49,599 nucleotides of DNA from Mycobacterium sp. E3198 (GTDB lineage: Bacteria; Actinomycetota; Actinomycetes; Mycobacteriales; Mycobacteriaceae): assembly GCF_001667015.1 (NCBI RefSeq), contig NZ_LZIS01000048.1:1-49599 (forward strand), read 5' to 3'. Below are positions 44,229 to 49,599 of this stretch, piece after piece. A model generated the notes under the pieces. The model had not been told where the DNA came from, ran no database searches, and worked only from the letters and a program-made list of their open reading frames with translations. The position numbers were made by a program, and so were the translations under genes. Position 1 is the first letter of the stretch. The number at the start of each line of letters is the position of its first letter.

Positions 44229-45472
44229 GGTCCCTCGATCAGCTCCACGACCAGATGCCGGATGCCGGTGTGCCGATTGCTGCGGGTCCATTCGACCGGC
44301 CCGGCAACCCGCACGGCGGAAAAACGGGTCAACAGCTCCTCGAACAGCACCCGCAGTTCCAGGCGGGCCAGGTTGGCGCCAAGGCAGTAGTGCACGCCCT
44401 GACCGAAGCCCAAGTGCGGGTTGGGTTTTCGGGCGATATCGAATTCATCCGGGCGGTCGAACGCCTCGGCGTCCCGGTTCGCGGAACCCTCCCAGATCTG
44501 GACCTTCTGCCCCGCCCGAATCGAATGCCCGCCGAGCGTGACGTCGCGCGTGGCGGTGCGCCGCTTCGACGGCGACGGCGACGTCCAGCGCACCATCTCC
44601 TCGACCGCCGTCGGCAGCAGGGTCAAATCGGAACGCAGCGCCCGCAATTGCTCCGAATGCTCGGCCAGCGCCAGCAGTCCGCCGGCGACCGCGTTGCGCG
44701 TCGTCTCCGCGCCGGCGCTGAACAGCAGACTGAAGAACAGGTACAACTCCAAATCGGAGAGGGCCGGCGCGCCCGCGTCGTCGAGCCTTGCATTGGCGAC
44801 CACCGACAACATGTCCTCGGTCGGGTTGGCCCGCTTCGACGCGATCAACTCCTGGCCGTAGCCATACATCCGGGACCCGGCCTCCTCCACCGACAACTGC
44901 GACAGGGACGCCTTGCGTGAGCCGCCGAAGTCGAACTGCGGCTCGATGGCCTCAAACAGCCAATGCCGTTCGGATTCCGGCACTCCCAGCAGGATGCAGA
45001 TCATCTGCATCGGCAGTTCGGCGGCGATGTCGACCAGGAAGTCGAACGGCTCGCCCGGCACGACGGCGTCCAGCAGCCGGCGGGCCCGGGTCCGCAAATC
45101 GTTTTCGACGACTCCGATCATCCGCGGCGTCAGCCCGGAGCTGACCAGTCGCCGGATCTGCGAGTGCCGCGGATCGTCCATCATGTTGAGCACCTGGCCC
45201 GCGATGGCCAGGTCCTGCAGCAGCGTGCCGCCGAACGGGCGCTCGCCGCCGGTGACCGAGGAGTAGGTCACCGGATCCTTCAGCACCGCAAGCGTTTCCG
45301 AATAGGAGGCGACGGACCAGAACCCCTCGCCGTCGGGGGTGTTCTCCGTCGGTGAGTGCCAGTACACCGGCGCCTCGCGCCGATGGACGGCGAACAGGTC
45401 GTGCGGAAATCCGTTGGCGAAGTTGTCCAGGTCGGTGAAGTCGATCCCCGAAAGCGCGCTCGCCAGCGTCAC
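44225..45472 (-). CDS. cyp126: Cytochrome P450 CYP126
   Basis: A 415-residue soluble P450. The I-helix oxygen motif A-G-A-E-T-T-R-N, the K-helix E-M-V-R (ExxR) and the heme loop F-G-Q-G-V-H-Y-C363-L-G with the thiolate Cys are all intact. It matches CYP126 by position next to purB and by sequence feel. It needs a ferredoxin and reductase from elsewhere. The physiological substrate is not known. The GTG start overlaps the purB stop by 4 nt and its own stop overlaps the TDT transporter start, giving a purB-cyp126-TDT chain. Confidence 0.94.
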   Translation of the reverse strand: MTLASALSGIDFTDLDNFANGFPHDLFAVHRREAPVYWHSPTENTPDGEGFWSVASYSETLAVLKDPVTYSSVTGGERPFGGTLLQDLAIAGQVLNMMDDPRHSQIRRLVSSGLTPRMIGVVENDLRTRARRLLDAVVPGEPFDFLVDIAAELPMQMICILLGVPESERHWLFEAIEPQFDFGGSRKASLSQLSVEEAGSRMYGYGQELIASKRANPTEDMLSVVANARLDDAGAPALSDLELYLFFSLLFSAGAETTRNAVAGGLLALAEHSEQLRALRSDLTLLPTAVEEMVRWTSPSPSKRRTATRDVTLGGHSIRAGQKVQIWEGSANRDAEAFDRPDEFDIARKPNPHLGFGQGVHYCLGANLARLELRVLFEELLTRFSAVRVAGPVEWTRSNRHTGIRHLVVELIEGP

Positions 45473-46887
45473 AGGATCGCTCCCGGGGTGTATTTCGCCG
45501 CGTCCGGGTAGCGGCTCACCAACGCATCCACCATCGCGGCCACCTTGTCCACCTGGTCACCGGCGGCCCCGGTGAACGACTTCTTGTCGGCCAGCGCCGC
45601 GTCCAGCGCCGCCCGGTCCAGCGGCAGCCGCTCGTCGGCGGCCAACCGTTCCAGCAGGTCGGGTTCTGCGCCGCGTTCCCGCATGGCCAGCGCCGTCGCG
45701 ACCGCGTGTTCGCGGATCACATGGTGGGCCGCCTCGCGACCCATCCCGGCGCGCACCGCGGCGATCAGCACCTTGGTGGTGGCCAGGAACGGCAGGTAGC
45801 GGTCCAGCTCGCGGGTGATCACCGCGGGGTAGGCGCCGAACTCGTCGAGCACCGTCAGGAACGTCTCGATCTGCCCGTCGATGGCAAAGAAGCTGTCCGG
45901 CAACGCGACTCGGCGCACCACGGAACAGAACACGTCGCCCTCGTTCCACTGCGCGCCGGCCAGCTCGGCGGCCATCGAGGCGTAGCCGCGCAGCACCACC
46001 TGCAGCCCGTTGACCCGCTCGCAACTGCGGGTGTTCATCTTGTGCGGCATCGCCGACGAGCCCACCTGCCCCTCGGCGAACCCCTCGGTGACGAGCTCGT
46101 GCCCGGCCATCAGCCGGATGGTGTGGGCCATCGACGACGGTCCGGCGCCAAGTTGCACGAGCGCCGAGAGGACGTCGTGGTCCAGCGAGCGTGGGTACAC
46201 CTGGCCGACGCTGGTCAAAACCGTTGCAAAGCCGAGGAAGTCGGCGACGCGTCCCTCGAGTTCGGACAGCTTGGCGACGTCGCCGTCCAGCAGGTCGAGC
46301 ATGTCCTGCGCGGTACCCATCGGGCCTTTGATCCCCCGCAGCGGGTAGCGGTCGATCAACTCCCCCAGCCTGGTCAACGCGATCAGCGTCTCCTGTGCCG
46401 CGGAGGCGAACCGCTTGCCCAATGTGGTGGCCTGCGCGGCGACGTTGTGGCTGCGTCCGGTCATCACCAGGTCGCGGTAGCCCACCGCCCGCTCGGCGAG
46501 CCGCGCTACGACCGCAACGCCGTGGGAGAACACCAGTTCCAGCGACCGCCGGATCTGCAGCTGCTCCACGTTCTCGGTGAGGTCGCGGCTGGTCATGCCC
46601 TTGTGCACCTGCTCGTGGCCGGCGAGCGCGTTGAATTCCTCGATGCGGGCCTTCACGTCGTGGCGCAGCGCCCGTTCGCGGTTCGCGATCGAGGCAAGGT
46701 CGACGTCGTCGAGCACCCGTTCGTAATCGGCGATCGCCTCGGGGGGAACGTCCACTCCCAACTCGGCCTGCGCCCGCAGCACGGCCAGCCACAGCCGCCG
46801 CTCCGCGACGACCTTGGCCTCCGGCGACCAGATCGCGACCATTTCCGCGCTGGCGTACCGGGCGGCCAGGACGTTCGGAATGCTCAC
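45469..46887 (-). CDS. purB: Adenylosuccinate lyase
   Basis: A 472-residue PurB that splits SAICAR to AICAR and adenylosuccinate to AMP, releasing fumarate. The superfamily signature S-S-A-M-P-H-K-M-N is in the second half, and the catalytic [12 protein letters not shown] and M-T-S-R-D-L-T-E-N blocks are intact. GTG at 46887 gives M-S-I-P-N-V-L, the family start; an in-frame GTG two codons earlier is less likely. A TAAGCT box lies 8 nt upstream. It is divergent from the DUF429 gene (38 nt). Confidence 0.97.
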   Translation of the reverse strand: MSIPNVLAARYASAEMVAIWSPEAKVVAERRLWLAVLRAQAELGVDVPPEAIADYERVLDDVDLASIANRERALRHDVKARIEEFNALAGHEQVHKGMTSRDLTENVEQLQIRRSLELVFSHGVAVVARLAERAVGYRDLVMTGRSHNVAAQATTLGKRFASAAQETLIALTRLGELIDRYPLRGIKGPMGTAQDMLDLLDGDVAKLSELEGRVADFLGFATVLTSVGQVYPRSLDHDVLSALVQLGAGPSSMAHTIRLMAGHELVTEGFAEGQVGSSAMPHKMNTRSCERVNGLQVVLRGYASMAAELAGAQWNEGDVFCSVVRRVALPDSFFAIDGQIETFLTVLDEFGAYPAVITRELDRYLPFLATTKVLIAAVRAGMGREAAHHVIREHAVATALAMRERGAEPDLLERLAADERLPLDRAALDAALADKKSFTGAAGDQVDKVAAMVDALVSRYPDAAKYTPGAIL

Positions 46888-46895
46888 AAGCACAC

Positions 46896-46919
46896 AGCTT
46901 ACGGTGGCGGCAATACCCT
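46896..46919. promoter_or_regulatory. back-to-back promoters between purB and DUF429
   Basis: Minus strand TAAGCT (46896-46901) lies 8 nt before the purB GTG. Plus strand TACCCT (46914-46919) lies exactly 6 nt before the GTG at 46926, which decides the DUF429 start. Confidence 0.45.
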
Positions 46920-46925
46920 GTGCGG

Positions 46926-47660
46926 GTGTACTTCCTAGGCGTCGACCTGGCGTGGGCGGGACGCAACCCCACCGGTATCGCGGTGCTGGACGCCGACGGC
47001 CGCCTGGTGCACGTGTCTGCCGTGCGCGACGACGCGGCGGTGCTGGCCGCCCTGTCGCCCTACGTCCGCGGCGATTGCCTGGTCGCCTTCGACGCGCCGC
47101 TGGTGGTGACCAACCCGACGGGCCAGCGGCCCGCCGAGGCGGCCCTCAACCGCGACTTCCGGCGTTTCGAGGCCGGCGCGCACCCCTGCAACACCGGAAA
47201 GCCGGAATTCGCCGGCGGCCCGCGCGGGGGCCGGCTGGCCGCGGCGCTGGGCCTCGATCTGGATCCGCGATCGACGGCCGGGCGCCGCGCCATCGAGGTC
47301 TACCCGCACGCGGCAACCGTCGCGCTGTTCGGATTGGAGCGGACGCTGAAATACAAGGCGAAGCCCGGCCGCACCGTCGAGGGGCTCAAGTCCGAGCTCT
47401 TGCTGCTGATGGACGGCGTGGAAAAGCTCGCCGATGCCGCGGTTCCGCTGCGGGTCGCGGGCCATCACGGCTGGGCGGAGCTGCGCCGGCAGGTCGTCAC
47501 GGCGCAACGCAAGAGCGAGCTGCGTCGCGCCGAAGACCCGGTCGACGCCGTCGTCTGCGCCTACGTGGCGTTGTACTTCCAGCGCTGCCCCGCCGCCGTC
47601 ACGATCTATGGCGACTTCGCCACCGGATACATCGTGACCCCGTCGCTGCCCCGCCCCTAG
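46926..47660 (+). CDS. DUF429 nuclease-fold protein (Rv0776c ortholog)
   Basis: A 244-residue protein of the DUF429 family, an RNase H-like fold predicted to act as a nuclease. The first strand L-G-V-D-L-A-W-A-G-R-N-P-T-G carries the leading Asp, V-A-F-D-A-P-L-V-V supplies another, and the late E-D-P-V-D-A-V-V-C-A-Y-V-A block carries an Asp, together plausible metal ligands. Activity is not known. GTG at 46926 is preferred over GTG at 46920 because the -10 box TACCCT touches the latter. It shares CTAG with the stop of the convergent tetR gene. Confidence 0.82.
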   Translation: MYFLGVDLAWAGRNPTGIAVLDADGRLVHVSAVRDDAAVLAALSPYVRGDCLVAFDAPLVVTNPTGQRPAEAALNRDFRRFEAGAHPCNTGKPEFAGGPRGGRLAAALGLDLDPRSTAGRRAIEVYPHAATVALFGLERTLKYKAKPGRTVEGLKSELLLLMDGVEKLADAAVPLRVAGHHGWAELRRQVVTAQRKSELRRAEDPVDAVVCAYVALYFQRCPAAVTIYGDFATGYIVTPSLPRP

Positions 47661-48274
47661 ATCTGCACCGGCCGCGGGTCGATGGGCGCGAGCACGTCGA
47701 CGAGCTCGACCACCGTGCCCAACGCGGCCGCGGCGGGGTCTCCGCCCTCGACCAGCGCGGAGACCACGCAACCGTCGACCGCGCAGATCAGCGTGCACAC
47801 CAGTTCGATCCGCACGGATCGGCCGGATCGTTCGAGGGCCTCCGCGACGGCCTCGGCGCGCTGGCGCAGGCTGCGCCGCATCGTCTCGCGCAACGCGGGC
47901 AACCGGGTGCAGGCGATGTGCCGCTCGTAACGGGAGATCAGCTGCTCGGTGAGCGCCGGGTCCGACAAATCCCCCACCAGCAGGTCAACCAGCACCTCGG
48001 CGGTGGTCTCGGGTCCGCGGCGCCGCCGGGACAACGCGTTGACCCGCGACCGCAGCTGGGCGATCTCGATCATCCCGATGTGTTCGACGGCGCGTGCGAT
48101 CAAATCGTCCAGCGACGAGAAGTAATAGGTGGTCGAGGCCAGCGGCAGGCCCGCCCGCCGGGCGACCGCCCGGTGGCGCACCGCCTCGAACCCGCCCTCG
48201 GCTAGCAGCTCGGCGGCGGCGCTCACGAGCGCATACCGTCGACGTTCTCCCTTTGGAGTAACTGCTGCAGTCAC
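47657..48274 (-). CDS. TetR-family regulator (Rv0775 ortholog)
   Basis: A 205-residue TetR regulator with helix-turn-helix V-R-H-R-A-V-A-R-R-A-G-L-P-L-A-S-T-T-Y-Y-F-S-S-L (~residues 33-56) and an all-helical ligand domain. GTG at 48274 is the likely start (V-T-A-A-V-T-P-K-G-E-R-R-R). It is divergent from the esterase gene 73 nt away and probably controls it; the gap holds GAGTA...TACTC (48275-48307), a weak inverted pair. Its stop overlaps the DUF429 stop within CTAG. Confidence 0.88.
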   Translation of the reverse strand: MTAAVTPKGERRRYALVSAAAELLAEGGFEAVRHRAVARRAGLPLASTTYYFSSLDDLIARAVEHIGMIEIAQLRSRVNALSRRRRGPETTAEVLVDLLVGDLSDPALTEQLISRYERHIACTRLPALRETMRRSLRQRAEAVAEALERSGRSVRIELVCTLICAVDGCVVSALVEGGDPAAAALGTVVELVDVLAPIDPRPVQI

Positions 48275-48347
48275 GAGTAGCCATGGTGCCAGCAAAAGTG
48301 GTACTCCATTGCCATTTTGGCCAAACGGCCGTGGCATGATGGCCCGC

Positions 48348-49253
48348 ATGCCCGACTTGAGCCGCCGCTCCCTGCTCGGTCTCGGCGCCAGCGCGGCCGT
48401 CGGCGCCGCCGGCGCATACACCCTGGACATCCTGTTAGAGCCCCGAACATCTCGCGCCGCGCCGGTGTCGGCGGCCACCACCCAGGCGCCGCTGGCGCCT
48501 CCCCCCAGCGCGCCTCTTGAACCGGCGGCACCGGCCCCGCCCGCGCCGACCATGGTGACGGGCTCCTTCGTTTCGGCGGCGCGCGGCGGCATCAACACCA
48601 ACTGGGCGATCGCCCGTCCGCCGGGACAGACCAAGGCGCTGCGGCCGGTCATCGCGCTGCACGGGAAGGGCAGCGACGCGGCCACCGTGATGGCCGGCGG
48701 CGTCGAGCAGGGGCTGGCCCAGGCCGTCAACGCCGGACTGCCGCCGTTCGCGGTGGTCGCCGTCGACGGTGGCGGCGGTTATTGGCACAAGCGGGCGTCG
48801 GGCGACGACGCGGGGGCCATGGTGCTGAACGAGCTGATCCCGATGCTGGGCGGCCAGGACCTGGACACCTCGCGGGTCGCGTTCCTGGGCTGGTCGATGG
48901 GCGGCTACGGCGCGCTGCTGCTCGGCGGGCGGCTCGGGCCCGCGCGCACCGCCGCGATTTGCGCGGTGAGCCCGGCGCTGTGGATGTCATCGGGGGCGGC
49001 CGCACCCGGCGCGTTCGACGGGCCGGACGACTTCGCGGCGAACTCGGTGTTCGGGATGCCCGCGCTGGCGTCGATCCCGATCCGGGTGGACTGCGGCGAC
49101 AGCGACCCGTTCTACGGGGCGACCAAGCAGTTCATCGCGCAACTGCCGAACCCGCCCGCCGGCGGCTTCTCGCCCGGCGGCCACAACCCGGAGTTCTGGA
49201 GCTCGCAGCTGCCGGCCGAGCTGACGTGGCTGGCGCCCCTGCTGACGGCCTAG
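48348..49253 (+). CDS. Tat-exported alpha/beta esterase (Rv0774c ortholog)
   Basis: A 302-residue secreted esterase. The N terminus M-P-D-L-S-R-R-S-L-L-G-L-G is a twin-arginine signal, followed by a Pro/Ala-rich linker (~residues 45-70) and an alpha/beta hydrolase domain with H-G-K-G in the oxyanion region, nucleophile Ser183 in G-W-S-M-G-G-Y and catalytic His in P-G-G-H-N-P-E-F-W. The M. tuberculosis homologue is described as a lipid-active esterase of the cell envelope. In-frame ATGs at 48336 and 48339 are alternative starts. Divergent from tetR; ggtA follows after 10 nt. Confidence 0.85.
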   Translation: MPDLSRRSLLGLGASAAVGAAGAYTLDILLEPRTSRAAPVSAATTQAPLAPPPSAPLEPAAPAPPAPTMVTGSFVSAARGGINTNWAIARPPGQTKALRPVIALHGKGSDAATVMAGGVEQGLAQAVNAGLPPFAVVAVDGGGGYWHKRASGDDAGAMVLNELIPMLGGQDLDTSRVAFLGWSMGGYGALLLGGRLGPARTAAICAVSPALWMSSGAAAPGAFDGPDDFAANSVFGMPALASIPIRVDCGDSDPFYGATKQFIAQLPNPPAGGFSPGGHNPEFWSSQLPAELTWLAPLLTA

Positions 49254-49256
49254 TCT
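49251..49256 (+). promoter_or_regulatory. leaderless promoter -10 box TAGTCT for ggtA
   Basis: TAGTCT overlaps the TAG stop of the esterase gene and ends 7 nt before the ggtA GTG at 49264. Confidence 0.4.
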
Positions 49257-49263
49257 CGCGGAG

Positions 49264-49599
49264 GTGACCACACCTTTCGGTTGGGGCCTCCCCTATGCCT
49301 GGCCGCGAAAGCCCGTCCTGGCGGCCAACGTCGTGTGCACGTCGCAACCGCTTGCCGCGCAGGCGGGCCTGCGCATGCTCGCCGCCGGGGGCAGCGCCGT
49401 GGACGCGGCGATCGCCACCGCCATCGCCCTGACCGTGGTTGAGCCCGTGTCCAACGGCATCGGGTCGGACGCATTCGCCATCGTCTGGGACGGTAGGCGG
49501 CTGCACGGGCTGAACGCGTCCGGGCGCTCCCCCGCGGTCTGGACGCCAGAGTACTTCGGCGGCAACGCCGTTCCCGCGCTCGGCTGGAACTCGGTGACC
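49264..49599 (+). CDS. ggtA: Gamma-glutamyltranspeptidase, N-terminal part (cut by window end)
   Basis: The first 112 codons of a gamma-glutamyltransferase-family protein (Rv0773c/GgtA position), running off the window. The start region V-V-C-T-S-Q-P-L-A-A-Q-A-G-L-R-M-L-A-A-G-G-S-A-V-D-A-A-I-A-T and V-V-E-P-V-S-N-G-I-G-S-D-A-F-A are the characteristic N-terminal blocks of the large subunit. The autocatalytic Thr lies beyond the end, so activity cannot be judged. The GTG start is supported by a -10 box and by GGAG just upstream. Confidence 0.9.
   Translation, partial: MTTPFGWGLPYAWPRKPVLAANVVCTSQPLAAQAGLRMLAAGGSAVDAAIATAIALTVVEPVSNGIGSDAFAIVWDGRRLHGLNASGRSPAVWTPEYFGGNAVPALGWNSVT

Overview
The window is chromosomal DNA of a Mycobacterium, almost certainly a slow-grower-like nontuberculous species. 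GC is high (roughly two thirds), and the gene order is that of the M. tuberculosis Rv0773c-Rv0814c segment, recalled from memory and read here in reverse. Diagnostic members are sseC, nitrobindin, purM/purF/purL/purQ/purS/purC/purB, pepC, the DyP/encapsulin pair, lpdB-like, the HutC-type GntR, ptrB, cyp126 and ggtA. The species is not identified. No rRNA, convincing tRNA, CRISPR array or insertion sequence is visible.

Layout. 1-6.5 kb: sseC, a 34-residue membrane peptide coupled to nitrobindin, then pabC and ygfZ (divergent), a DUF3073 gene, and purM-purF. 6.6-11 kb: an SCP2-like gene, a CPBP protease, purL, and an XRE regulator divergent from an NTF2-like gene. Rv0805 (cyclic nucleotide phosphodiesterase) and cpsY, which I expect here from M. 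tuberculosis, are missing. 11.3-14.9 kb: glyoxalase-like gene, pepC, and the DyP peroxidase/encapsulin nanocompartment operon. 14.9-26.6 kb: an accessory, regulator-rich block with DUF417, LysR, an SDR, a MOSC-reductase-ferredoxin fusion, an alpha/beta hydrolase, two overlapping TetR genes, and an MDR dehydrogenase, DUF427, HAD, Lpd-like and cupin gene string. 26.6-30.9 kb: GntR, two small low-GC membrane ORFs, a YbjN-like gene, and a PlsC plus WS/DGAT lipid acyltransferase pair. 30.9-49.6 kb: purQ-purS, hydrolases and dehydrogenases, an MFS pump, TetR/DoxX, ptrB-purC, an Ag85-like esterase, transporter-cyp126-purB, DUF429, TetR/esterase and the start of ggtA.

How they work together. All purine genes lie on the minus strand, in separate transcription units. 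These cover formylglycinamidine synthesis (PurL with PurS and PurQ), PurF, PurM, PurC and PurB. Many genes show an actinobacterial -10 box (TANNNT) 6-7 nt before the start codon, so leaderless transcription looks common. The most interesting new-looking signal is a shared 16-bp operator, TGGG-N8-CCCA. It occurs four times, in front of the MOSC fusion, the alpha/beta hydrolase, the tandem tetR pair and the MDR-to-cupin string. It implies one TetR-controlled oxidoreductive/hydrolytic regulon of unknown substrate. Two of its enzymes carry altered catalytic motifs. Other unexplained structure includes two large adjacent stem-loops at 1161-1282 and three palindromic repeats just after gene ends.
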